From assembly GCF_004299445.1 (NCBI RefSeq), contig NZ_SCTC01000043.1, positions 1-64,000 of the forward strand: 64,000 bases of DNA, read 5' to 3'. The DNA is from Phenylobacterium sp. (GTDB taxonomy: Bacteria > Pseudomonadota > Alphaproteobacteria > Caulobacterales > Caulobacteraceae). The notes under the pieces were generated by a model. The model did no database searches. It had not been told where the DNA came from and was given only the letters and a program-made list of their open reading frames with translations. A program made the position numbers and the translations under genes. Shown here in pieces: positions 1 through 7,920 of this stretch (its first letter is position 1; the number at the start of each line of letters is the position of its first letter).

Positions 1-696
1 CGCGGGCGCAATGCGTTCGAGGGATTCTCCACCGAGCGGATCTACACGCTGGTGGCCCGCGGCAAGGTGTTCGAGGACCTGACGGAGGAGCCGCGCGTCC
101 TGGCGATCCTGGATCGGTTCCTGCAGCCCGGCTATCTGCTGACCGCCAGCCAGTCGATCCAGATCCTGCCGGGCGAAGCGGCCCAGGACCTCCACACCGA
201 CGACGGCTTCTACCGCCAGCCCCGCCCGCGGCCGCCGATCAGCATGACCGTGATCGCCGCGGTGGACGCCTTCACCGCCGAGAACGGGGCCACCGAAGTC
301 ATCCCGGGCAGCCACCTGTGGGGCGACCTGGGCGACTGCGTGCGGGCGAAGGGGGCCGAGACCATGGAGTCCCAGCTGGTTCCGATGGAGATGCCGGCCG
401 GGGCGTGCCTGGTCATGGCCGGAACCTGTGTCCATCGCGGCGGCGCCAACCGCACCGAGCGACCGCGGCTGGCCTTCACCAATCAGTATTGCGAGCCGTG
501 GGGGCGGACACAGGAGAACTTCTTCCTGGGGGTGCCTCCCGAGCGGGCGCGGGCGATGTCTCCCCGGCTTCAGACCCTGCTGGGCTACGACATCCATCCG
601 CCGTTCATGGGCATGGTGAGCTCTGTCCATCCGCGCAAGGCGCTGGAGCCGAACTGGCTTGCCCCCGTGGTGGCGCAGGACCCTCGCTCGGCCTGA
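1..696 (+). CDS. Phytanoyl-CoA dioxygenase family protein (5'-truncated by window edge)
   Basis: The reading frame is open from base 1, so the N-terminus lies outside the window; the GTG at 52 is internal. Visible are the Fe(II) ligands of the cupin core: an HxD-type motif in LHTDDGFY (His and Asp) and a distal His in CVHRGGANRT, followed by an Arg (ERPRLAFTNQYCEPWGR) suited to binding 2-oxoglutarate. Family members are non-haem iron, 2-oxoglutarate-dependent hydroxylases, usually around 270-300 residues. The substrate cannot be deduced. The crotonase gene follows 64 bp downstream on the same strand, which suggests acyl-CoA or lipid metabolism, by inference only. Confidence 0.85.
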   Translation, partial: RGRNAFEGFSTERIYTLVARGKVFEDLTEEPRVLAILDRFLQPGYLLTASQSIQILPGEAAQDLHTDDGFYRQPRPRPPISMTVIAAVDAFTAENGATEVIPGSHLWGDLGDCVRAKGAETMESQLVPMEMPAGACLVMAGTCVHRGGANRTERPRLAFTNQYCEPWGRTQENFFLGVPPERARAMSPRLQTLLGYDIHPPFMGMVSSVHPRKALEPNWLAPVVAQDPRSA

Positions 697-760
697 CGCG
701 CGGTCAGGCTTTACTGCCGCTGCGGCGCCGGCGCTGCCATGCGGGCCAGGAGGAACCCTC

Positions 761-1585
761 ATGGCAGACCAACCGATCCTGCTTACCGACAGCCCCGCCC
801 CCGGCGTGCGGCGGCTCACGCTGAACCGCCCGGAGAAGCGCAATGCGCTCTCGAACCAGCTGCGCGGCGAACTGTTCGCGGCGCTGGAGGCCGCCGACAA
901 GGATCCCGAGGTGCGGGTGATAGTCCTGCGCGGCGCCGGGACGTGCTTTTCGTCGGGCTACGACCTCGCGGGCCTGGGCGAGCTGCCGTTCCACACGGCC
1001 GGGGCGCAGGGCCAGTGGGCCCGCCACGTGGTCGAGGGTTGCTTCCGGATGTGGGACCTGGCCAAGCCGATCATCGGCCAGGTGCACGGCTGGTGCCTGG
1101 CCGGCGGTTCCGAACTCGCGTTCGCCTGCGACCTCGTCTACATCGCCGAGGACGCACAGGTGGGCTACCCGGCCGTGCGTACGATGAGCTCGCCAGACAA
1201 CCAATTCTATCCCTGGCTGATGGGGATGCGCGCCGGCATGGAGCTGATGCTGACGGGCGACTCGATCTCCGGCGTCGAGGCGGCCCGGCTGGGCTTCGCG
1301 AACCGCGCCTATCCGCTCGACGAGCTGGAGCCCGCGGTCACCGCCATGGCCGAACGTATCGCCAAGGTCGACCCGGAGCTTGCCCAGCTCAACAAGCGTC
1401 TGGTCCACCGTCAGATGGAGGCGATGGGCCTTCGCGCGGGGCTGCGGGCCGGCACCGACCTGCACGCTCTGGGTTGGCACACCAAGGCCAGCCGCGAATT
1501 CATGGCCCAGATGCGGCAGGGCGTGAAGCAGGCGCTGAACACCCGGGATTCAACCTTCGGCGACTACCGCACGAAGGAGGAGTGA
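761..1585 (+). CDS. Enoyl-CoA hydratase/isomerase (crotonase) family protein
   Basis: A 274-aa crotonase-fold protein. The ATG at 761 is chosen because an AGGAGG-like site lies at 749-754; the longer frame from 659 has no such support. Oxyanion-hole segments are visible as FSSGYDLAG and HGWCLAGGSELAFACD. The position that is the first catalytic Glu in classical hydratases (PE in FG-PE) is Pro-Ala here (VGYPAVR), while the second Glu is retained (GMELMLTGD). It may therefore catalyse a different crotonase reaction (isomerase, hydrolase or similar) rather than standard beta-oxidation hydration. The upstream phytanoyl-CoA dioxygenase-like gene is a plausible partner. Confidence 0.88.
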   Translation: MADQPILLTDSPAPGVRRLTLNRPEKRNALSNQLRGELFAALEAADKDPEVRVIVLRGAGTCFSSGYDLAGLGELPFHTAGAQGQWARHVVEGCFRMWDLAKPIIGQVHGWCLAGGSELAFACDLVYIAEDAQVGYPAVRTMSSPDNQFYPWLMGMRAGMELMLTGDSISGVEAARLGFANRAYPLDELEPAVTAMAERIAKVDPELAQLNKRLVHRQMEAMGLRAGLRAGTDLHALGWHTKASREFMAQMRQGVKQALNTRDSTFGDYRTKEE

Positions 1586-1588
1586 CGC

Positions 1589-2329
1589 CTAACCCAGATT
1601 CCGCTGGAAGAGGGCGAACAATCGCTCCCAGTGCCGCTCGGCCGCGGGCTTGTCGTAGACCGCGCCGCGCTGCGGGAAGGCGAAGCCGTGGTGGACGCCG
1701 GGATAGAGCTCGACCTCGGCGTTGACCTTGGCCTGCTTCAGCGAGGCGTCGAGGGCCTCCACCATCTCCAGGGGCGCGTAGGTGTCGTGCTCGGCGCAGG
1801 CGAAGTAGAGTTCGGCCTTGGCCTTCTGCGCCGCCAGGTGCGGGCTGTCGGGACGGTCGGTGACCAGTTGGACGCCGTAGAGCGAGGCGGCGCAGGCGAT
1901 GCGCTCGGGATGGCGGGCCGCCGCGTTGATCGCGTACTGGCCGCTCATGCAATAGCCGATGGCCCCCGCCTTGCCGGGGCTGGCCGCCGGGTCACGATCG
2001 GCGAACGCCAGGAGCGCGTCGGCGTCGTCCATGACCATCGGAATGTTGATCGAACCCATCAGCTCGAACATCCGCGCCCGCGCCTCGGCCTCGGGCAGCG
2101 GCGGCAGGTCGGCGAGTTCCAGCACGCCCTTCCGGTAATAGAGGTTGGGCAGCATCACGTAGTAGCCCGCGGTGGCGATCCGCCGGGCCATGTCGCGCAG
2201 CTCCTCGCGGATCGCCGGCGCATCCATGAAGAACAGGATGATGGGATGGGGCCCGTTCCGCTCGGGATGGACGATGAAGGTCGTGGTCTTTCCATCGCGC
2301 GTGGCGATGTCGACGGTCTGTTCGATCAT
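1589..2329 (-). CDS. Dienelactone hydrolase family protein
   Basis: A 246-aa alpha/beta hydrolase. The nucleophile is Cys in GAIGYCMSGQYA, with Asp in CAEHDTYAP and His in GVHHGFAFP, the Cys-Asp-His triad typical of dienelactone hydrolases. Family enzymes hydrolyse lactones or esters in the cytoplasm; many members outside aromatic catabolism have unknown substrates. It is convergent with the crotonase gene (3 bp apart) and lies 24 bp downstream of the SDR gene on the same strand, so the two probably form an operon. Confidence 0.9.
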   Translation of the reverse strand: MIEQTVDIATRDGKTTTFIVHPERNGPHPIILFFMDAPAIREELRDMARRIATAGYYVMLPNLYYRKGVLELADLPPLPEAEARARMFELMGSINIPMVMDDADALLAFADRDPAASPGKAGAIGYCMSGQYAINAAARHPERIACAASLYGVQLVTDRPDSPHLAAQKAKAELYFACAEHDTYAPLEMVEALDASLKQAKVNAEVELYPGVHHGFAFPQRGAVYDKPAAERHWERLFALFQRNLG

Positions 2330-2353
2330 GAGGTCTGCTCGATCAACGGGGGC

Positions 2354-3166
2354 TCAAACCAGCTCGGACGGCTTGATCCCCAACTCTTGCAGCATCGGGG
2401 CCGCGTGGTCGATGCGGCCTGTCATGGTCTTCGGGTCGCCGACCGAGAGCTGGTAGACGGCCTCGGCGATGTATTCGATCGGCGTGACCCGGTCCTTGGT
2501 GGCCTCGGTGATCAGGCCATGGACCGCGACCCCGGGGGTGTCGACGAGGCCGGGCGAGATGACGTTGACCGCGACGTTGTCGTCGTAGACCTCGGAGGCC
2601 AGGCCGGTGGAGAAGCGCTCCAGCGCGGCCTTGCACATGCCGTAGATCGTGCCGCCGCCGCGGCGGTTGTAGGGCTGCTTCGGGTGGATGGCGGCGCCGG
2701 ACGAGATGTTGGTGATCCAGCCCTGCTTGCGCTCGCGCATCGACGGCAGGACCAGCTGGGTCAGGTGGAGCGGCGCCCAGACCTGGACCTCGAACATCAG
2801 GTCGAAGCGCTTCTTGGGGAAGGTCTCCACGGGGATGAAGAACGTGACGGCGGCGTCGTTGACCAGGATGTCGACGGGCCCGTAGGCGGCGACCGTCTCC
2901 TCGACCAGACGGATGCGGTCGGCTTCAAGCGACAGGTCGGCCTTGACCGCCGTCGCCTCGCCTCCGGCGGCCCGGATCCGCTCGACGGTGGCGGCCAGCG
3001 TGCCCGGAAGCTTGCTCTCACCGGGCTCCGCCGTGCGGGCCGAGGCCACGACCTTGGCGCCTTCCATGGCCAGGCGCACGGCGATGGCTTCGCCGATGCC
3101 GCGGCTGGCGCCCGTCACCAGCGCCACCTTGCCCTTCAGAGTCCCGTTCGGATTCACGCCCGCCAT
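2354..3166 (-). CDS. SDR family NAD(P)-dependent oxidoreductase
   Basis: A 270-aa classical short-chain dehydrogenase. It has the Rossmann motif TGASRGIGEAI near residues 18-28, NDAA (the NNAG equivalent) mid-protein, catalytic Ser in ISSGAA and YxxxK in YGMCKAALE. The substrate is unknown. It is the first gene of a likely two-gene operon with the dienelactone hydrolase. Cofactor preference (NAD or NADP) is not clear from the motif alone. Confidence 0.9.
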   Translation of the reverse strand: MAGVNPNGTLKGKVALVTGASRGIGEAIAVRLAMEGAKVVASARTAEPGESKLPGTLAATVERIRAAGGEATAVKADLSLEADRIRLVEETVAAYGPVDILVNDAAVTFFIPVETFPKKRFDLMFEVQVWAPLHLTQLVLPSMRERKQGWITNISSGAAIHPKQPYNRRGGGTIYGMCKAALERFSTGLASEVYDDNVAVNVISPGLVDTPGVAVHGLITEATKDRVTPIEYIAEAVYQLSVGDPKTMTGRIDHAAPMLQELGIKPSELV

Positions 3167-3242
3167 CGTCGTCCTCCCATACCGCGTTTTCTGATTGGCG
3201 GCAGGGTCGCGCGGCTGGCGCGCGGGCGCAAGGGGTCGGCGC

Positions 3243-3482
3243 TCAGTCCTGTTCGCGCACGGTGAGCCGGCCGACCGTCAGTTCGTCCACGTCCAGGCGG
3301 CGGAGATGCACGCGCCGGACCGTCAGCCGACCGATCGCGAGCCGGCCGATCGCCAGCGCGCCGACGGCGATGGCGCCGAAGGCGAGCGCGCCGAGCAAGG
3401 CCGAGCCCAGGGCCGCCGTCCCCACGGCGGTTGCGCCAGTGGCCGAGGCCGGGACCGTCGCTGACGACTTGGATGCGGACAT
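3243..3482 (-). CDS. Small pentapeptide-like repeat protein, 79 aa
   Basis: The ATG (3480-3482) directly follows the cckA stop codon (TAGATG on the minus strand), so the gene is probably translationally coupled to cckA. After a Ser/Ala/Thr-rich N-terminus, the region from about residue 27 to 75 repeats with a five-residue period of the type [AT]-[VI]-G-x-[LI] (AVGAL, AIGRL, AIGRL, TVRRV, TVGRL). This resembles the A(D/N)LxX pentapeptide repeats that form a quadrilateral beta-helix. No catalytic motif is visible. Function unknown. The regular repeat argues that it is a real gene. Confidence 0.6.
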   Translation of the reverse strand: MSASKSSATVPASATGATAVGTAALGSALLGALAFGAIAVGALAIGRLAIGRLTVRRVHLRRLDVDELTVGRLTVREQD

Positions 3483-5561
3483 CTAGGCGGCCTTCTGCAG
3501 TTCCTGCTTCACCCGCTCGGCCAGGGTCTTGATATCGATGGGCTTGGGCAGGAACGACACGTTGCGCTCGCCCTCCAGCAGGTCGGAGAACTCGCTCTCG
3601 GCGTAGCCCGAGATGAACATCACAGGGGCGGCGCCCAGATACTGGCGCGCCTGTTTCAAGAGGTCGGGCCCCTGCATGCCCGGCATGACCACGTCCGAGA
3701 TCATCAGGTCGATCTCGCCGGCATGGGTCTCGGCGTACTCCAGGGCCTCTTCGCCGCTGGCGGCTTCGATGACCTCGTAGCCGCGGGCGCGCAGCAGCTT
3801 GGCGGCGACGCCGCGCACGGCGTCCTCGTCCTCGACGAACAGGATCCGGCCGGCGCCCGACAGGTCGCGGGCGGCGGGGCGCTTGGGCGCGACCGGCTCG
3901 ACGGCCGGAGCCGCAGCCTCCTGGGCCGGCGCCACGTGGACCGGCAGGAAGATGCGGAAGGCCGCACCCTGGCCCGGCTTGGAGTCGACCGCGATCCAGC
4001 CGTCCGACTGCTTGACGATGCCGTAGACCGTGGCCAGGCCCAGACCCGTCCCCTCGCCCACCGCCTTGGTGGTGAAGAAAGGCTCGAAGATCTTTTCCTT
4101 CACCTCGGGCGGGATACCGGGACCGTCGTCGCTGACGTCGATCAGCGCGTGATCGCCCTGGGCGGTCGGATAGCCCAGGCTGCGGGCCTCCTCCTGGGTG
4201 ACCCGGGCGGTTCGGATGTTGATCACCCCGCCGCCATGGCTGCGGATGGCGTCGCGGGCGTTGACCACCAGGTTCATCACCGCGGTGTCCAGCTGGCCGC
4301 GGTCGGCGCGGACGTGCGGCAGGTTGCGGCCATAGTCGGTGACCAGCTTGATGTCCTCGTGCAGCAGCCGGCGCAGCAGCACTTCGGATTCCGAGATCAT
4401 CTCGCCCACGTCCAGGATCTCGCGCTGGACCGTCTGCTTGCGCGAGAACGCCAGCAGCTTGCGCACCAGGTCGGCGGCCCGCATCGACGTCTGCTTGATC
4501 TCGTTAAGGCCTTCGTAGGAGGGATCCCCGACGGGGTGGCGGGTGGACAGCACGTCCAGCTGCATGAGGATGGCGGTCAGCAGGTTGTTGAAGTCGTGCG
4601 CCACGCCGCCGGCCAGCTGGCCGATGGCCTGCATCTTCTGGCTCTGGGAGAGCTGCAGCTCGACCTGCTTCTGCTCGGAGACGTCCACCAGGTAGGCCAC
4701 CCAGCGATCGCCGGTCTGGGTCAGGTAGAGGTGGGCGATGCGGGCCGGGTCGTGGGCCAGGCGCACTTCGAGCGGAGCATGGCCGTCGCGGTGGTCGGCC
4801 AGCCGCAGGCCGGCGTCGAGGCGGCTGGCGGGCTCGATCAGCGCGCCGAACACCTGCCCCGCCTCGCCACCCTTGGCGAGGGCGGCCAGCGCGGGGTTGG
4901 CCTCGATGATGCGGGCCTCGAAGGGGTCGTCGCCCTCCAGCAACGCCGCGCCGAACGGCGAGGCGGCGGCGAACGCGTCCAGCACCTTGGGCGGCGGGGC
5001 CTTGGCGGTGGCCACGGCGTTCAGGACTTCCAGGGCCGACGACGGCAACGCCAGCGGACCGCCGCCGCGGCCGGCCAGCCGCACCAGGAAGCGGCGGGGA
5101 CCGATGGGCGAGACCATGGCCTCGCGCTCCTGGCCGCCGGCCTTGATGGGCGCGCGGCCAAGTTCTCCACGACGGGCTGCGGCCAGGGCGCCGAACAGGC
5201 TCGAGGCGGCCGCGCCGCTCTTGGGCAGGCGCGGGTGCGCGCCCATCGTCTCGCGCCAGGCCGAGTTGGTGGTGAGCAGCCGCCCGTCGGGCGCGACCAC
5301 GGCGGCGGGCTCCTCCAGCGCGGCCAGGAACGCCTCGGCGCCGGCCTCGGCCTCCTGCGGGGCCTCGGGCGAGCCGCGCAGCACGAACAGGCCGATGCAG
5401 GCGACGCCGGCCAGGCCGATCAGCAGCAGCGAACTGCCCAGCGCCTCCAGCGGCGCATTCAGCAGGGGCGCGCCGGCGAAGATCACGGCCAGCAGGAAAA
5501 ACAGCACCGCGAACGCGGTGAAGACGTCGGCCTTACGGGTCTTGGACGGCGGCTCGGCCAT
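3483..5561 (-). CDS. cckA: Hybrid sensor histidine kinase CckA
   Basis: A 692-aa membrane hybrid kinase. Start ATG at 5561 (MAEPPSK) is preferred over 5600 because it puts the catalytic His (GGVAHDFNN) at residue 322 and the receiver Asp (MISDVVMPG) at residue 623, exactly the numbering known for Caulobacter CckA. Order: two TM helices near residues 16-70, PAS-like region, HisKA/HATPase ([11 protein letters not shown]-box, [31 protein letters not shown]), then a C-terminal receiver. CckA passes phosphate through ChpT to CtrA and CpdR, controlling the cell cycle and flagellar genes. It is followed by the pentapeptide-like gene and preceded by flhB-fliR-fliQ, as in Caulobacter. Confidence 0.97.
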   Translation of the reverse strand: MAEPPSKTRKADVFTAFAVLFFLLAVIFAGAPLLNAPLEALGSSLLLIGLAGVACIGLFVLRGSPEAPQEAEAGAEAFLAALEEPAAVVAPDGRLLTTNSAWRETMGAHPRLPKSGAAASSLFGALAAARRGELGRAPIKAGGQEREAMVSPIGPRRFLVRLAGRGGGPLALPSSALEVLNAVATAKAPPPKVLDAFAAASPFGAALLEGDDPFEARIIEANPALAALAKGGEAGQVFGALIEPASRLDAGLRLADHRDGHAPLEVRLAHDPARIAHLYLTQTGDRWVAYLVDVSEQKQVELQLSQSQKMQAIGQLAGGVAHDFNNLLTAILMQLDVLSTRHPVGDPSYEGLNEIKQTSMRAADLVRKLLAFSRKQTVQREILDVGEMISESEVLLRRLLHEDIKLVTDYGRNLPHVRADRGQLDTAVMNLVVNARDAIRSHGGGVINIRTARVTQEEARSLGYPTAQGDHALIDVSDDGPGIPPEVKEKIFEPFFTTKAVGEGTGLGLATVYGIVKQSDGWIAVDSKPGQGAAFRIFLPVHVAPAQEAAAPAVEPVAPKRPAARDLSGAGRILFVEDEDAVRGVAAKLLRARGYEVIEAASGEEALEYAETHAGEIDLMISDVVMPGMQGPDLLKQARQYLGAAPVMFISGYAESEFSDLLEGERNVSFLPKPIDIKTLAERVKQELQKAA

Positions 5562-5655
5562 GTGAGGGCTCAGCGCTTCCGGCGATTCGATGCTCTGCAT
5601 TCTGTCACAAGGCCAACAACTTAGTGAGAAATGGGCGCCGGGGGCGGCCGACGGT

Positions 5656-6744
5656 CTAGAGAGGCCTGGCCGCCGGGCGGCGACGCTGGGCCGAATTCAG
5701 GATGAAGCCGATGATCTTGGCGACGGCTTCATAGTGGGCCGCCGGGATCATATCGTCGATGTCCACCGAGGCGTAGAGCGCCCGCGCCAGGGGCGGATCC
5801 TCGATCACCGGCACCCCGGCCTCCTCGGCGACGCCCCTGATCTTGAGGGCGAGGGAGTCGAGGCCCTTGGCGACGCAGGTGGGCGCGGCGCTCTCGCCCT
5901 GCTCGTACTTCAGCGCCACCGCGTAGTGGGTCGGGTTCATGATCACGACCGTCGCGTTGGGCACAGCCTGCATCATGCGCTGGCGTGCGCGGGTGTAGCG
6001 GATCTGCTTCTGGCGCGCCTTCACGTGAGGGTCGCCTTCGCTGTTCTTGTAGTCTTCCTTGACCTCTTCCTTGGTCATCCGCTGGCGGACCATGAAGCGC
6101 TGGCGCTGCCACAGATAGTCGCCGGCCGCCACGACCAGGGTCAGCGCCAGGACCGCGAAGACCAGCCGGCGGAGAATCTCGAGGCACAGCGGCAAGATGG
6201 CCGACGGGTCCAGCGCCGCGAGCGAGGCGAACTGCGGCATGTAGGGCTTCAGCACCCACCACACGAGGATGCCGATGACGATGACCTTCACCGTCGACTT
6301 GGCGAACTGCATCAGGCTGTCGGGGCCGAACAGCCGCTCGAAGCCCTTTCCCAGCGAGACCTTGGAGAAGTCGGGCTTCACCTTGTCGGGCGTGAAATGC
6401 AGGCCGGTCTGGATCAGGTTGGCGCCGGCGCCCGAGATGGCGGCCGCCGCCATCACCGCGACCAGGATCGGCGCACTGGCCATCATCGCATAGCGGAAGA
6501 TCTCGACGCCCCCGTTCCCGTGCAGCGACATGGCGTCGGGCCGGGCGATGAAGGGCAGAAGCTGGGCGGCCAGGTTGCGCGACAGCCAGCCGCCGGCCAG
6601 CAGCACCACGCCCGACACCGCCGCCAGGGTGGCGAAATGCGCCAGATCCATGGTCTTGGGGATGTCGCCCTTTTCCCGAGCCTTCTCAAGCTTCTGGGGT
6701 GTCGCCTCTTCTGTTTTTGAGTCTTTTTCCGGAGCTTCGCTCAT
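5656..6744 (-). CDS. flhB: Flagellar type III export protein FlhB
   Basis: 362 aa. N-terminus MSEAPEKDSKTEEATPQKLEKAREKGD is typical of FlhB, followed by four TM segments and a cytoplasmic domain. The autocleavage motif NPTH is present (IMNPTHYAVALKY). FlhB is part of the export gate and controls the switch from rod/hook to filament substrates. Its start overlaps the fliR stop by 4 bp, which indicates translational coupling. The fliQ-fliR-flhB order with cckA downstream matches Caulobacter. Confidence 0.97.
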   Translation of the reverse strand: MSEAPEKDSKTEEATPQKLEKAREKGDIPKTMDLAHFATLAAVSGVVLLAGGWLSRNLAAQLLPFIARPDAMSLHGNGGVEIFRYAMMASAPILVAVMAAAAISGAGANLIQTGLHFTPDKVKPDFSKVSLGKGFERLFGPDSLMQFAKSTVKVIVIGILVWWVLKPYMPQFASLAALDPSAILPLCLEILRRLVFAVLALTLVVAAGDYLWQRQRFMVRQRMTKEEVKEDYKNSEGDPHVKARQKQIRYTRARQRMMQAVPNATVVIMNPTHYAVALKYEQGESAAPTCVAKGLDSLALKIRGVAEEAGVPVIEDPPLARALYASVDIDDMIPAAHYEAVAKIIGFILNSAQRRRPAARPL

Positions 6745-7502
6745 GTGCCGAGGAACGTCCCCAGCAGGCCGCGGTAGCGGTCGATCCAGATGATGCCGAT
6801 CGAGCCCAGGCTAAGGGCGAAGACCGACAGGCCCAGAAGCACGATCAGCGGGGTGGCGGCGAAGAACACCTGAAACTGCGGCATCACCCGCCCGACAAGG
6901 CCGGCGGCGACGTTGAACACCAGCGAGAAGACGATCACCGGCGCCGAGAGCTGGAGCCCGAGCGCGAACGAGCTTCCAAGGGTCTGGACGGCGAGCTGCC
7001 CCGCATCGGCGACCGGAACGTCGCGGCCGAACGGGAACAGGTCGAACGACCGGACGATGGCGGCGATGAACAGATGGTCCAGGTCGGTGGCGAAGATCAG
7101 CACGATGCCGATGAGGCCCAGGAACGTGCCCAGCGTGGTGGACGGCGCCGCCTGCATCGGGTTGGCGGTCTGGGCGAACGAGAGGGTGGTCTGCAGCGAC
7201 ACGATCTCGCCCGCGGTCGCCAGCGACGTCATGAAGAGACGCAGGATGGCACCGATCAAGAGGCCGATCACGACCTCGCGGATCACCGCCAACCCGAAGT
7301 CGCCCGCGCCGGTCGCCAGCAGCGGGACCTTGCCCGCCAGCAGCGGGAACAGCATCAGCGACAGGGCCAGCGCGAACGACAGGCGGATGCGCGCCGGAAT
7401 GAACGTCTCGCCCAGGCCGGGCATGAGCATGACGATGGCGCCCAGCCGCGCGAAGATGAGGCCGGCGGCGTAGACCTGTTGGGCCGTGGCGTAGGATTCC
7501 AC
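6741..7502 (-). CDS. fliR: Flagellar biosynthetic protein FliR
   Basis: 253 aa, almost entirely hydrophobic with about six TM helices. The N-terminus (FARLGAIVMLMPGLGETFIPARIRLSFALALS) is characteristic of FliR. With FliP and FliQ it builds the export gate inside the MS ring. It sits between fliQ (12 bp upstream) and flhB (4-bp overlap), so it is in one operon with both. Confidence 0.96.
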   Translation of the reverse strand: MESYATAQQVYAAGLIFARLGAIVMLMPGLGETFIPARIRLSFALALSLMLFPLLAGKVPLLATGAGDFGLAVIREVVIGLLIGAILRLFMTSLATAGEIVSLQTTLSFAQTANPMQAAPSTTLGTFLGLIGIVLIFATDLDHLFIAAIVRSFDLFPFGRDVPVADAGQLAVQTLGSSFALGLQLSAPVIVFSLVFNVAAGLVGRVMPQFQVFFAATPLIVLLGLSVFALSLGSIGIIWIDRYRGLLGTFLGT

Positions 7503-7514
7503 TCGCCCGGCCGC

Positions 7515-7778
7515 CTACATGCCCGCGATGCGGGCCGCGATATTGCGCATGAAACTGCTCATCAGCGCGCCCATCAGCGGCAGGAAGACCAGCAGCGACA
7601 CGAAGATGGCGACGATCTTGGGGGCATAGACCAGGGTCTGTTCCTGGATCTGGGTCAGGGCCTGCAGCAGGCCGATGCCGACGCCCACGATCAGGCCCAC
7701 CAGCAGCACCGGCGCGCACAGTTGAATGGTCAGCCAGATGGCGTCTCGCCCGACGTCCAGAACCTCGGCGCCGCTCAT
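7515..7778 (-). CDS. fliQ: Flagellar biosynthetic protein FliQ
   Basis: The ATG at 7778 (MSGAEVLDVGRDAIW) gives 87 aa, the usual FliQ size; the longer frame to 7832 adds an Arg-rich unlikely leader. It has two TM helices, with family residues LLVGLIVGVGIGLLQALTQIQEQTL. It is an export-gate component and the first gene of fliQ-fliR-flhB. A 13-bp inverted repeat with GTTAACCAT arms lies 62 bp upstream at 7840-7880. Confidence 0.95.
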   Translation of the reverse strand: MSGAEVLDVGRDAIWLTIQLCAPVLLVGLIVGVGIGLLQALTQIQEQTLVYAPKIVAIFVSLLVFLPLMGALMSSFMRNIAARIAGM

Positions 7779-7839
7779 CGAAAACCTCATGCGGAAGACA
7801 GGGACTCGGCGGTCGCCCCGCCGGTGCCCCAATCTCGCC

Positions 7840-7880
7840 GGTCATGGTTAACGAAAGGCTAGAGGGGGTTAACCATGACC
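7840..7880. repeat. 13-bp perfect inverted repeat upstream of fliQ, with GTTAACCAT arms
   Basis: GGTCATGGTTAAC at 7840-7852 and its exact reverse complement at 7868-7880, separated by 15 bp. Each arm carries GTTAACCAT, which resembles the TTAACCAT half-site seen in CtrA-dependent promoters, but the two TTAA cores are 17 bp apart, not the canonical 7. It lies between the 3' end of the ABC permease gene and fliQ, so it could be a regulatory site for fliQ, a terminator for the ABC operon, or both. No T-run follows on the minus strand. Confidence 0.55.
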
Positions 7881-7920
7881 CAAACGACTCGCTCCCTCCC
7901 TCCTTGCGGGGAGAGGGCCC

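Noticed and set aside
1631..3265. 544-aa plus-strand ORF
   Set aside because: Antisense to the dienelactone hydrolase and SDR genes, both with full catalytic motifs.
3723..5624. 633-aa plus-strand ORF
   Set aside because: Antisense to cckA, whose reading frame is confirmed by H322 and D623.
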